Source: Chromohalobacter nigrandesensis
GTDB taxonomy: Bacteria > Pseudomonadota > Gammaproteobacteria > Pseudomonadales > Halomonadaceae
Direction of reading: 5' to 3'
Length of the DNA: 64,000 nt
Assembly: GCF_023061285.1 (NCBI RefSeq)
Contig: NZ_JAKGAM010000007.1
Span: forward strand, 85,631-149,630
Shown piece after piece: positions 46,029 through 54,559 of the stretch (position 1 is its first letter; every line of letters begins with the position of its first letter). The notes under the pieces were generated by a model. It did no database searches. It worked only from the letters and a program-made list of their open reading frames with translations, and was not told the DNA's origin. A program made the position numbers and the translations under genes.

Positions 46029-46843
46029 CGGCGACCTCCTCCGAACATGCGGGAGAGCAGTCCCTTCTTCTGGTACTCATGAAAACGTAGCGGTACGTCT
46101 TCGCCGAGCAGGCGCGAAACGGTATCCGCATAGGCTTGGCCGGCGTCGCTGTCCATGTCGTGCACCACCGGCACGCCCTGGTTCGAGGCACGCAGCACCG
46201 CTTCCGACTCGGGGATCAACCCCACCAGATTGATGGCCAGGATCTCGCGCACGTCCTCGAGCGTCAGCATGTCGCCCGACGTCACCCGGCTGGGGTCGTA
46301 ACGCGTGATCAGCAAGTGTTCCCGGACCGGCGGCTCGCTACGCTCGGCACGACGTGTCTTCGACGCCAGCAACCCGAGAATGCGATCTGAATCGCGTACC
46401 GACGATACTTCGGGATTGGTCACCACGATGGCTTCGTCAGCGAAATACATCGCCAGCTGCGCGCCATGCTCGATGCCCGCCGGTGAATCGCAGACGATGA
46501 AATCGTACTCCCGAGACAGGGTGTCGAGCACTTTCTCCACACCCTCGGCAGTCAACGCCTCTTTATCGCGTGTCTGCGAAGCCGGCAGGATATGCAGATT
46601 TTCGGTCCGCTTGTCACGGATCAGCGCCTGATTGAGACCGGCCTCTCCCTGGATGACGTTGATCAGGTCGTACACCACGCGTCGCTCACACCCCATGACC
46701 AAATCGAGGTTACGCAAGCCCACGTCGAAATCGATCACCACGGTCTTGTTGCCACGCAACGCCAATCCCGTGGCGATGGCCGCAGCGCTGGTCGTCTTGC
46801 CAACTCCGCCCTTGCCGGAGGTCACTACAATGATCTTGGCCAA
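46025..46843 (-). CDS. minD: Septum site-determining ATPase MinD
   Basis: This 272-residue deviant Walker A ATPase opens with [24 protein letters not shown]. It carries [22 protein letters not shown] and a C-terminal amphipathic helix ([15 protein letters not shown]) for membrane binding. With MinC it blocks division at the poles. It lies 76 bases after minC and overlaps minE. Confidence 0.98.
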   Translation of the reverse strand: MAKIIVVTSGKGGVGKTTSAAAIATGLALRGNKTVVIDFDVGLRNLDLVMGCERRVVYDLINVIQGEAGLNQALIRDKRTENLHILPASQTRDKEALTAEGVEKVLDTLSREYDFIVCDSPAGIEHGAQLAMYFADEAIVVTNPEVSSVRDSDRILGLLASKTRRAERSEPPVREHLLITRYDPSRVTSGDMLTLEDVREILAINLVGLIPESEAVLRASNQGVPVVHDMDSDAGQAYADTVSRLLGEDVPLRFHEYQKKGLLSRMFGGGRR

Positions 46844-46919
46844 GATGAGCTTCCTGTTGCTATTGAGTCGTTCGTACTAGCCATCCACATTGGCGCGACA
46901 TGGCGCCCTGACATACCGA

Positions 46920-47651
46920 CTAGCCGAGCGATGAAATGTTCAATTGGTCATCGCGCAGCTGAACCTGTACAGGCTGGTTCAGCAAACGCGGGTCGATATC
47001 TTCCAGGCGCTTGTAATTGCCGGCCAGCGACAACAGCTCGGCATGCAACTCCTTACAGAAGATGCCCGCCTGGCGGTCCCCGTGAATGCCACCCAACGCG
47101 CGGCCACGCAATGGGCCATAAACGTGTACGCTGCCCGCTGCAAGGACCTCGGCACCCGGATTGACCGCACCGACCACGACCAGATCGCCCTCGGGTGCAG
47201 TGACCTGCTGGCCCGAGCGCACTGTACCACGATAGATGCGTCCTACCGCCGGTTCAGGTGATGCCTCGACTTCAGGTTGCGGTTCGTCGGCAGCGAGCGG
47301 AGCTTCTTCCACTGCACGCGGACGCGCTTCTTGCGGCGGGAACCAGCCCAGCCCCAATGCCCAGGCGGATTGCTTCACCGGGTCAGTGCCGCCACGCACG
47401 GCCACCGGCAGAAGCTTGTGGGCGCGGCACACGGCGCAAATACGTTCCAATGCCAGGTGCGGTTCATCGAGCTGCTCGACGCTGAGCACCACCGGCGTAT
47501 GTTGAAAAAACGCCGGCGACTGACTCACCTTGCCGGCCAACTGGGCTCGTATCTGCTCGGGGTCGGCGCTCGTCAGCTCCATGACCGTCATGGGCAGCAT
47601 GCCACCCTTGAAGGTGAACGCCGATGCTACCCGATCCATGTTGAGGCTCAT
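46920..47651 (-). CDS. minC: Septum site-determining inhibitor MinC
   Basis: This 243-residue inhibitor of FtsZ has an N-terminal domain (AFTFKGGMLPMTVMELTSADPE) that acts on FtsZ and a C-terminal beta-helix domain with VRSGQQVTAPEGDLVVVGAVNPGAEV, which binds MinD. A Pro/Glu-rich linker lies between. GGAG precedes the ATG. It is the first gene of minCDE. Confidence 0.96.
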   Translation of the reverse strand: MSLNMDRVASAFTFKGGMLPMTVMELTSADPEQIRAQLAGKVSQSPAFFQHTPVVLSVEQLDEPHLALERICAVCRAHKLLPVAVRGGTDPVKQSAWALGLGWFPPQEARPRAVEEAPLAADEPQPEVEASPEPAVGRIYRGTVRSGQQVTAPEGDLVVVGAVNPGAEVLAAGSVHVYGPLRGRALGGIHGDRQAGIFCKELHAELLSLAGNYKRLEDIDPRLLNQPVQVQLRDDQLNISSLG

Positions 47652-47952
47652 GGCCGCACTCCAAAGCTGATGACTGATGTATAAAGGTAAAGCTAAGCGA
47701 GGGTCGTGATGGCTGCAACTGATGATAAGACCAGCATACCGACTTTGTCAGGTGTCTCCACGAACCGACGCCCTTGCCATCGTCGCCTTTTCCCGGTACC
47801 GGCTCGCGTGCTTTGATACGCTATGGCACACACGACACTCAATCATGTGGCGCTTTTTGCTAATATCGTGGCCGACGTGAGACGACAGGAGCGCTGTCTT
47901 AGCGTTATCGCCACGCATTTAATACGCCAAGAACAGGGATGCATGCCGGGTC
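47652..47952. other. Divergent intergenic region, minC to DUF349 gene
   Basis: A 301-base space between two divergent genes. It must hold promoters for both. A TAATAT box near 47863 on plus could serve the DUF349 gene, but no paired -35 is convincing. No gene or repeat was seen. Confidence 0.4.
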
Positions 47953-50715
47953 ATGTCTGGATTCTTCCGCCGTTTTTTTGCACCACGCTGGCAACATCGC
48001 GACCCTAGCGTCCGTCATGCTGCCATTGCGCAACTCGATATTCACAAGTCGGCCGACCGCCACGCTCTCGAGCGCCTAGCGCACGATGAGAATGCCAGCG
48101 TGCGGCGTGAAGCCCTCACTCAGTTCGAGGATCCCTCGACACTGCTAAAATGGCTCGGCCCGTATGACAGCCCCGAGTTGCGGGTCCGTCTCACGCAATT
48201 ATTGTCCGGCAGCGCACCGGGGGCACCGCCCTTGAAGCAACGCCTCGACTTGCTCGATACACTGGACGATCACGACCTGCTCGTGCAACTCGTCGAGACG
48301 GGTGACAACCAGGAGCTACGCCTGGCCGCACTGGGCAAGCTCGATGACGAGGCAACGCTGATCCAGCAGGCGCGCGACAACGGCATTGCCGTGGTTCGCC
48401 ACGCCGCCACCGAACGCGTATCGAGCACCGCAGGGCTGCAACGCCTGGCACGCGAGGCGCGTCGCGACAAGGTCGTCACGCGCAAGGCCCGCGAGCGCCT
48501 GCAACGCCAGCGCGCCGATGCCGCCGAAACTCAGGCCCAACAGGCCGCTCGACAACGCCTTCTGGAAGCTCTCGAAGCGCATGCCCTGCATGCCTGGGAG
48601 CCACTCTATGGCGCGCGTTATCGCCATCTCGTCCGCGAGTGGGAAGCACTGACCGACACCCCCAGCGACGACCAGGAGCGGCGCTTTCAGGAAGCCAGCC
48701 AGCGCTGCCGCAAGACGCTCTCCGATCATGACACCGAAGGGCACGCCCAGCACCAGGCGATACAACGCCATGACGAGGCGGCACGCACCCGCGAGGCGCT
48801 CGTCGAAGCACTCGAGGATGCCGTCGCGAGTCTCAAGCAAGCCTCGCAACTGACCCATCAGGATATCGACAGCCTGCGCGCCCAACAGCGCCTGCATGGT
48901 GAACGCTGGCTGGCCCTTTCCGATCACTATCCGCCGGAAGAGGACATCCAGACACGCTATGCCGAGGCACAGGCCGCTTGCCAGCACATCGGCGACGCTT
49001 GGGACCGTGCCTCGACGCAGGCCCAGGCACTCGAGGCCGCCTTGCGCGACGACCATGCCGCCATCGACGACTGCCTGGCACGTATCGACTGGCCGCACGA
49101 TCTGCCACCCACGCCGCTGATTCACGAAGCCCGGCAATGTCGCCACACCGAGAAAACCGCTGCGACCACGCCCGTCGATCTCTCGGCGCTGCGCGCTGAC
49201 CTCGACAAGCTCGAAAGTCAGATCGATCACGGCACTCTGAAGACCGCTAGCCGTCTACACCGGCAACTGCGCCAACGTACCGACGCCTTACCCAGCGCCT
49301 CACGCGGCGACCTGGAAACCCGCCTCAAGCGTCTCGGTGCGCGGCTGGCGGAGTTACGCGATTGGCGCGGCTTCGTCGCTGGCCCCAAGCGCACGCAACT
49401 CATCGAAAGCATCGAAGCCCTGGCAGAGGACAATGAATCCCCCGATGCCGAGCGTGATCGTCGTCATCGTCAACTGGTCCAGGAATGGGCCGCGTTGGGC
49501 GATGCCGCCGCCACGGCCGAGCTTTCGCAGCGTTTCCGCAGCGCATCGCAGCGTATTCACACGGCCCTCCACGACTGGTACCAACAGCGCGATGCCGAAC
49601 GCACCCGTAACCTCGAAGCGCGCGAAGCACTGTGCGAACAGCTCGAGGAGCTCATCGAGCAACCGAATGCCCAGGCTGACCCGGACGTGCTGCGCCAGAT
49701 TCGTGACCGCGCACGTGAGCAATGGCAGCAATTCTCGCCCGTCCCGCGCGAGCGCGCCAAGCCGCTCGGCCAACGCTTCGGCCACATCCGCCATGAACTG
49801 CAGGCGTTGATCGACCGCCGGGCCAATGAAATCGGCGAAGCCAAACGCGGCTTGATCGCCGAGGCCGAAGCGCTGATGGAAGCCGACATGCCCTCCTCGC
49901 AACGTACAGAGGCCGCCAAGGCGCTCCAGTCCCGCTGGCGGGAGCTGGGGCGTGCCGCCAAGGGCGAGGAGCAGATGCTGTGGCGCCATTTCAGGGGGCT
50001 TTGCGATCGTATCTTCGCCGCCCGCGAAGCCGAACGGGAAAATCGGGCCCAAAAGGCCCAGGCTCGTCTGGACAGCATGCAGGCCCTGATCGACCGCTTC
50101 GATGCCTGGCAACCCCAACGTGCCGACGACAGCGAGACACTGGAGAGTGCCGTGCGCGACGCCGAGGCCTTGGAACCCTTGCCTGGCGGCCGTCGCAGCG
50201 AAGGCATGCGCCGCCGCTGGCAAGGGATCGTACGTGCCCGTCGCGAGCGCCTTGCGCAACTCGTCCTCGCCGAGCAAGCCGAGCGCTGGACACGCCTGCG
50301 CCCCTTGCTCGACGCCCACGTCGATGCGGATGACGCATCCTTGCGCGACGGCCAAACGGCGGATATCGCGCTGCCCGAGGGCATGCCTCAGGACCTACGC
50401 GATGCCCATGCGGCACGTAACGCCGCTCGACGAGAGGGCGACAGCGAAACGGCGAATCACGAACTGAGCCGGCTGGTGGTTCAAGTAGCACTGCTCGCTG
50501 ACGAGCCAGTAGCCGCGCAGGAGGAACCACTACGCCTGGAGGTGCAAGTCGCGCGGCTCAATAATAGCCTGGGACAGGCACCGCAACCCGACCAGGAACT
50601 GGCCGATGTGTTGCGGCAATTGCTGGAAACCGGGCCCATCGCATCCGATGTATGGGCTGCTCGGGTCACGCGCTTCGATGCCTTGTTCGACGTTATCGCC
50701 CAGCGTGCCGCCTGA
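47953..50715 (+). CDS. DUF349 domain protein, large and helical
   Basis: This 920-residue, strongly charged, nearly all-helical protein has an N-terminal HEAT-like part of about 190 residues (RDPSVRHAAIAQLDIHKSADR, NASVRREALTQF). A long coiled-coil-rich body follows with several repeats of the DUF349 type, each with a Trp then a run of Arg/Gln (REQWQQFSPVPRERAKPL, LQSRWRELGRAAKGEEQMLW, RRRWQGIVRARRERLAQL). No membrane segment or enzyme motif is visible. DUF349 proteins are common in gammaproteobacteria and poorly characterised. A GC-rich hairpin follows the stop. Confidence 0.85.
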   Translation: MSGFFRRFFAPRWQHRDPSVRHAAIAQLDIHKSADRHALERLAHDENASVRREALTQFEDPSTLLKWLGPYDSPELRVRLTQLLSGSAPGAPPLKQRLDLLDTLDDHDLLVQLVETGDNQELRLAALGKLDDEATLIQQARDNGIAVVRHAATERVSSTAGLQRLAREARRDKVVTRKARERLQRQRADAAETQAQQAARQRLLEALEAHALHAWEPLYGARYRHLVREWEALTDTPSDDQERRFQEASQRCRKTLSDHDTEGHAQHQAIQRHDEAARTREALVEALEDAVASLKQASQLTHQDIDSLRAQQRLHGERWLALSDHYPPEEDIQTRYAEAQAACQHIGDAWDRASTQAQALEAALRDDHAAIDDCLARIDWPHDLPPTPLIHEARQCRHTEKTAATTPVDLSALRADLDKLESQIDHGTLKTASRLHRQLRQRTDALPSASRGDLETRLKRLGARLAELRDWRGFVAGPKRTQLIESIEALAEDNESPDAERDRRHRQLVQEWAALGDAAATAELSQRFRSASQRIHTALHDWYQQRDAERTRNLEAREALCEQLEELIEQPNAQADPDVLRQIRDRAREQWQQFSPVPRERAKPLGQRFGHIRHELQALIDRRANEIGEAKRGLIAEAEALMEADMPSSQRTEAAKALQSRWRELGRAAKGEEQMLWRHFRGLCDRIFAAREAERENRAQKAQARLDSMQALIDRFDAWQPQRADDSETLESAVRDAEALEPLPGGRRSEGMRRRWQGIVRARRERLAQLVLAEQAERWTRLRPLLDAHVDADDASLRDGQTADIALPEGMPQDLRDAHAARNAARREGDSETANHELSRLVVQVALLADEPVAAQEEPLRLEVQVARLNNSLGQAPQPDQELADVLRQLLETGPIASDVWAARVTRFDALFDVIAQRAA

Positions 50716-50733
50716 GGACACACGCAACGAGCG

Positions 50734-50757
50734 CCCCGCCGACATGTTCCGGCGGGG
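50734..50757 (+). terminator. GC-rich hairpin after the DUF349 gene
   Basis: CCCCGCCG and CGGCGGGG pair around an eight-base loop 18 bases beyond the stop. A short TGTTTG follows, so it is a plausible but weak terminator. Confidence 0.6.
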
Positions 50758-50906
50758 GCTGTTTGCGTGCTCATGTTCATCCCCCTGTGATGTCGTTATG
50801 TGGCGCACCCAGTGGGAAGGCGCCACGTTGACTCGCTTCCTTGGCTTCCAGCCTTTCTTCAGTATTATCGAGTTTTGAGCTTGCTGCACGTCCGATGGAT
50901 CAGTTA

Positions 50907-50934
50907 TTGACTCAGGTCGTAAAAAATGTAGAAT
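50907..50934 (+). promoter_or_regulatory. Promoter of the initiator tRNA gene
   Basis: TTGACT (50907-50912), a 16-base A-rich spacer, and TAGAAT (50929-50934) lie 13 bases ahead of the tRNA. The boxes are close to sigma-70 consensus. Confidence 0.75.
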
Positions 50935-50947
50935 ACGCCACAGTTGA

Positions 50948-51024
<77 letters not shown>

Positions 51025-51032
51025 AACAGATG

Positions 51033-51066
51033 AAAAAGCGGTGTCCTTACGGACACCGCTTTTTTT
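51033..51066 (+). terminator. Rho-independent terminator after tRNA-fMet
   Basis: AAAAAGCGGTGTCC, loop TTAC, and GGACACCGCTTTTTTT make a strong stem with a T-run, nine bases beyond the tRNA. Confidence 0.93.
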
Positions 51067-51281
51067 GTTTGTGCATTCCTTTTGTTTGTGCACTCCGAAC
51101 CTGCGCGCCTCGCTTAGCGTCGCCAAGCCTGACAGTCGCCGCTCGATCCCGAGGTCGCCGCGTACCTTCGTGCATCGATCCGCCAGGCCAATCAGATGAT
51201 GCCTACGGCCAGAAGTCTCTGCTTACACTTCCCATGATCGTGCTACCGTACAGGCCGTTCATGATTCATTCATGCTGCTTC

Positions 51282-51290
51282 TGGTATACT
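51282..51290 (+). promoter_or_regulatory. Extended -10 promoter ahead of the AT-rich gene pair
   Basis: TGGTATACT matches an extended -10 element. No good -35 is present. It lies in the 429-base space 51067-51495, which otherwise shows only a doubtful 36-codon frame. Confidence 0.5.
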
Positions 51291-51321
51291 GATGCTACAA
51301 AAATAGATGATTTCTGTAGGC

Positions 51322-51432
51322 ATGAACACACTGCCCGAAGCCGTGACGCTGGTCATCGGTCCACTATTATCGGCTATATACATTACCGCCAGCGTTCCGC
51401 TCGACGCTAACCGCAGAAAAACGCAAGGTTAG
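51322..51432 (+). CDS. Doubtful 36-residue hydrophobic peptide
   Basis: An ATG opens a frame of 36 codons with a hydrophobic central stretch (AVTLVIGPLLSAIYITASV). It follows the extended -10 element by about 30 bases, but the only purine-rich site (GTAGG) is almost against the ATG. It could be a leader peptide or chance. Confidence 0.2.
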   Translation: MNTLPEAVTLVIGPLLSAIYITASVPLDANRRKTQG

Positions 51433-51495
51433 TGCCATCTCAACATATTGACAATGCTAATTGATGAAACGTTTGCATTATGCGGAGTGACCATC

Positions 51496-52044
51496 ATGTC
51501 GCAAGCACTGATATTCTTGAAACGATTCATTCAGTCGCCCCAGACCATTGGCAGCATTGCGCCCAGCTCACCTGCTCTCGTCAATGCAATGCTGATGAAC
51601 ATTCACTGGGACGACGTCGGCACGATAGCAGAGCTGGGGGCTGGAACCGGCGTTATCACGTCCCAGATCGATCACCTACGCTCCTTAGAATCGCAATTTC
51701 TATGTTTCGAAAGCGACTCGGATATGCACGCGAGTCTTTATAAAAACTTTCCTGACATAACGTTGGAGAGAGACGCATTCTGCTTGAGAGAGTCTCTAAA
51801 AAATCAAAATCTCTCTGGCGTTGACTGTGTAATATCTGGACTACCACTGGTAAATTTTACTCAGGAAGAACGGCACCAGCTTCTATCCGAGATTCACGAT
51901 CTACTAAATCCCGGCGGCGTATTTGTTGCCTTCCAGTACACCCGACAACTACAAGCCTTTTTAATATCCACTTACAACCAGATTGAACGTCAGTATATCT
52001 GGGCTAATATACCCCCAGCCTTTGTGTTCGTTTGCAGAAAATAA
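51496..52044 (+). CDS. SAM-dependent methyltransferase, phospholipid N-methyltransferase-like
   Basis: A 182-residue Rossmann-fold methyltransferase with SAM loop ELGAGTGVIT (about residues 46-55), acidic strand end FLCFESDSDM, and substrate-side FTQEERHQLLSEIHDLLNPGG. The opening FLKRFIQSPQTIGSIAPSS resembles PmtA-like phospholipid methyltransferases. G+C is far lower than nearby genes (about 42 percent over 51721-51900 by hand count). GGAG precedes the ATG at 51496. It sits 471 bases after tRNA-fMet and 39 bases before a DUF2062 gene, possibly a recently acquired pair. Confidence 0.8.
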   Translation: MSQALIFLKRFIQSPQTIGSIAPSSPALVNAMLMNIHWDDVGTIAELGAGTGVITSQIDHLRSLESQFLCFESDSDMHASLYKNFPDITLERDAFCLRESLKNQNLSGVDCVISGLPLVNFTQEERHQLLSEIHDLLNPGGVFVAFQYTRQLQAFLISTYNQIERQYIWANIPPAFVFVCRK

Positions 52045-52083
52045 CCGTCTGAATACGCACAGAATTTTCCGCCGGAGCGAACT

Positions 52084-52578
52084 GTGAAAAATTCGGTCAA
52101 AAGGGCTCAGAAATGGTACCGCAACAAGCTCAGGAAGTGGCTACGACAAAACCCCAAGGCGCTGAAATCATTACGCCGTTTCCGCTGCTTTGATAGCGAT
52201 AAAAAGTCACTCGCGCGGGGCCTAGCTATTGGTCTTTTTTTTGGATTGACACCCACAGTCGGATTTCAGACCCCCCTAGTATTGCCGTCCTGCCTACTAC
52301 TGCGCGCCAACTTCCCGATAGCCTTTATGGCCACTTGGGTCAGCAATCCGCTGACGGTCGCTCCCCTGTATTTCGCGTTCAACCGGGTGGGAGAATCGAT
52401 GATCGGTCAGACGGTGATGTCGGAAAACACCACAGCCACTCACCCTTGGCTCAGCCTGTTCGCGGACGCAAGCCTGCAGATGACCATTGGCAGTCTAGCG
52501 TTTGCGTTGCCGGCAGCGGGTGCAGGCTACTTGCTGATAATGTGCCTGGGACCCATAAGGCAAAGCCCGAACACGTGA
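52084..52578 (+). CDS. DUF2062 domain membrane protein
   Basis: This 164-residue protein has a very basic N-terminal 35 residues (KRAQKWYRNKLRKWLR), then DUF2062 with three predicted membrane segments. The family core ARGLAIGLFFGLTPTVGFQT and WVSNPLTVAPLYFAFNRVG are clear. DUF2062 proteins have no settled role. The start is GTG at 52084 with GGAG seven bases ahead. It follows the methyltransferase on the same strand; the two may work together at the membrane. Base composition is lower in G+C than the flanking genes, mainly in its first half. Confidence 0.82.
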   Translation: MKNSVKRAQKWYRNKLRKWLRQNPKALKSLRRFRCFDSDKKSLARGLAIGLFFGLTPTVGFQTPLVLPSCLLLRANFPIAFMATWVSNPLTVAPLYFAFNRVGESMIGQTVMSENTTATHPWLSLFADASLQMTIGSLAFALPAAGAGYLLIMCLGPIRQSPNT

Positions 52579-52602
52579 CCTGATAAATAGCCGAAATTAT
52601 CA

Positions 52603-53376
52603 TCACTCTCGCGTGTGTTCGGATGACGCCATTCCCAGGCGCCCGATCCCCGGCAGCTTGAGCGCCGGCCGCGTAAGATCGACGCCCAGCGTCAGACCCA
52701 GCAGTTGCCACTCGATACCTTCGTCATAGGCGACGGTAAGTCCCAGCACACCACCCAGGGAGACTTGATAACCGGTCCCGCTCGGCGCCTCGGCGACGAA
52801 GGTATCCAGCAGGTAATCCTTACCCACGGCAGCCGGCGGAAAATCGACACGCAATCCCGACACCCGACGTACCACCCAAGCCACGAAGGTATTGCTATTG
52901 GGACCCGGCCACACGCGGTAGCGATCGGTCATCGGATACGCCGCCACGGCCTCATGAATCTCGGGAATCGCACGCTCGGCCGCATCGCCACGCAACTCGG
53001 TCAGCAAGGTAGGCGCGCTTCCATACCAGGCACGGTCGGGCGCGTCGGGACGCGAGGAGACCGTAGGCCGCTGCCAACCGAGAACCTGATGGACTTGGTA
53101 ATGCGTCGCGCCGGCCGGCTTGGTAGCGATCCAGGTATGCACGCCGAAGGCTCCTCGCCAGTCGAAGGCGCGGGCCGCATACACTTGCACTAACGCTTCG
53201 GGATGCGTGCTCGGTGCCGGCGCTAGCCCCACCGAAGAGCGGTCCGCCTGGGACCAGACGCCTCCCAGGTCGATGCGCTGACTCGCCAGCATGTAGGCCG
53301 GGCCAGCCAACAGCAGGGCCAGCACGATGACTAAGCTCATCATCAGCCATAGGCTTTTCTTGATCGCTCGATGCAT
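52603..53376 (-). CDS. DUF3750 domain protein, membrane-anchored
   Basis: This 257-residue protein has one N-terminal membrane anchor (SLWLMMSLVIVLALLLAGPAYML, about 8-30). A periplasmic domain follows with YAARAFDWRGAFGVHTWIATKP and YRVWPGPNSNTFVAWVVRRVSGLRVDFPP. The conserved His and the NSNTF segment recall thiol-protease-like folds, but no function is known. It fits the DUF3750 family as I remember it. It is divergent from cnoX with a 173-base gap and convergent with the DUF2062 gene. Confidence 0.75.
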   Translation of the reverse strand: MHRAIKKSLWLMMSLVIVLALLLAGPAYMLASQRIDLGGVWSQADRSSVGLAPAPSTHPEALVQVYAARAFDWRGAFGVHTWIATKPAGATHYQVHQVLGWQRPTVSSRPDAPDRAWYGSAPTLLTELRGDAAERAIPEIHEAVAAYPMTDRYRVWPGPNSNTFVAWVVRRVSGLRVDFPPAAVGKDYLLDTFVAEAPSGTGYQVSLGGVLGLTVAYDEGIEWQLLGLTLGVDLTRPALKLPGIGRLGMASSEHTRE

Positions 53377-53549
53377 GCAACTGCCTCCAGGTTTCGTGAT
53401 GTGATCGTCTCATGCCATCACATGCCGGCGCTGGGGACTTGAATCCGCGCCCCGCGGCCCGCATAACGAGAGACAGTTCAATAGCGTCTTCACGCTTCAC
53501 GTTCACACGATACTATCGATCCACACGCTACTATCGAAAGGCCATTGCC

Positions 53550-54494
53550 ATGCCGATCATCGACCCGCGTACCGGCGAACCCCTCACGTCGCCTCAAGAC
53601 GGGAACACCAACGCTTCCCAAGCCAATGCCGGCACTCAGGATGCTTCTCAGTACATCGTCGATGTCGACATATCCAACTTCCAGCAAGTCGTGCTCGAAG
53701 GTTCGATGCAGGGGCCGGTGTTGCTCGACAGCTGGGCGTCCTGGTGCGAGCCGTGCAAGAACCTCATGCCGGTGCTTGAGAAGCTGGCGCGCGAATACGG
53801 TGGTGCCTTCACCCTGGCCAAGCTGAACATCGAGGACAATCAGGAAATCGCCACGCAACTTGGTATCCGCTCGGTGCCCGACGTCAAGCTGATCGTACAG
53901 GGCCAGCTCTACGATCAGTTCCAGGGCGCGCTACCCGAGTCGCAGATCCGCGAATGGTTGTCGCAGTACCTCAAGGCGCCCGAGGCCGCCGAGGCCACCC
54001 CCGAGGAAAAAGCCCAGCAGGCCCTAGAAGCGGGTGATGCTGCCACAGCGCGCGGTATCTACGAAACGCTGGTCAAGGAATGGCCTGAGCACTACGACTA
54101 TCAAATCGAACTCGCCGGCGCGCTCGTCGCGGAAGGCAATGCGGCGGATGCCCGAGCACTGCTCGACAATCTGCCCCCGGAACATCGCGACACGCCCAAG
54201 GCACGTGGCGTCCGCGCGCGCCTGGAATTTGGCGAGGAAGCCCCCAGTGCCGAGGAAGTGGCCGCGCTGGGCGAGCGCGACGATAGCGAGGCGCAATTCA
54301 AACGCGCCCTGCGGCAAGTCGCCGATGGCCAGTATGAGGCCGGCCTGGATGGCTTGATGGCGCTGATGAAGGCTGATCGCGCCTATGGCGACGATATAGC
54401 CCGCACAACCCTGCTGCGCGTCTTCGACGCCCTCGGCGCCGACCATCCTCTGACAGTCGCCTACCGCCGCAAGATGTTCGCGCTGCTCTACTAA
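53550..54494 (+). CDS. cnoX: Thioredoxin-TPR co-chaperone CnoX/YbbN-like
   Basis: This 314-residue protein has a thioredoxin domain (about residues 30-140) with active site WCEPCK and cis-Pro loop RSVPDVKLI, then a TPR-like region (EEKAQQALEAGDAATARGIYE) and a C-terminal helical module (FDALGADHPLTVAYRRKMFALLY). YbbN/CnoX binds unfolding proteins under oxidative or chlorine stress and passes them to GroEL or DnaK. E. coli CnoX lacks one of the two Cys. Here both are present, so redox activity is likely. A hairpin follows the stop. Confidence 0.88.
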   Translation: MPIIDPRTGEPLTSPQDGNTNASQANAGTQDASQYIVDVDISNFQQVVLEGSMQGPVLLDSWASWCEPCKNLMPVLEKLAREYGGAFTLAKLNIEDNQEIATQLGIRSVPDVKLIVQGQLYDQFQGALPESQIREWLSQYLKAPEAAEATPEEKAQQALEAGDAATARGIYETLVKEWPEHYDYQIELAGALVAEGNAADARALLDNLPPEHRDTPKARGVRARLEFGEEAPSAEEVAALGERDDSEAQFKRALRQVADGQYEAGLDGLMALMKADRAYGDDIARTTLLRVFDALGADHPLTVAYRRKMFALLY

Positions 54495-54505
54495 CTGCTA
54501 TCTAC

Positions 54506-54533
54506 GCGGGATGCCTCGCGCCGGGCATCCCGC
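54506..54533. terminator. Hairpin between cnoX and the aminotransferase gene
   Basis: GCGGGATGCC pairs with GGCATCCCGC (10 bp, eight-base loop) between two convergent genes. No T-run is present. Confidence 0.55.
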
Positions 54534-54559
54534 GCTCCTCGGGTCATCCTCAGGCACGG

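Noticed and set aside
51025..51066. attL-type duplication of the tRNA 3' end
   Set aside because: I looked downstream for a second copy of the tRNA end and saw none; only the terminator is there.
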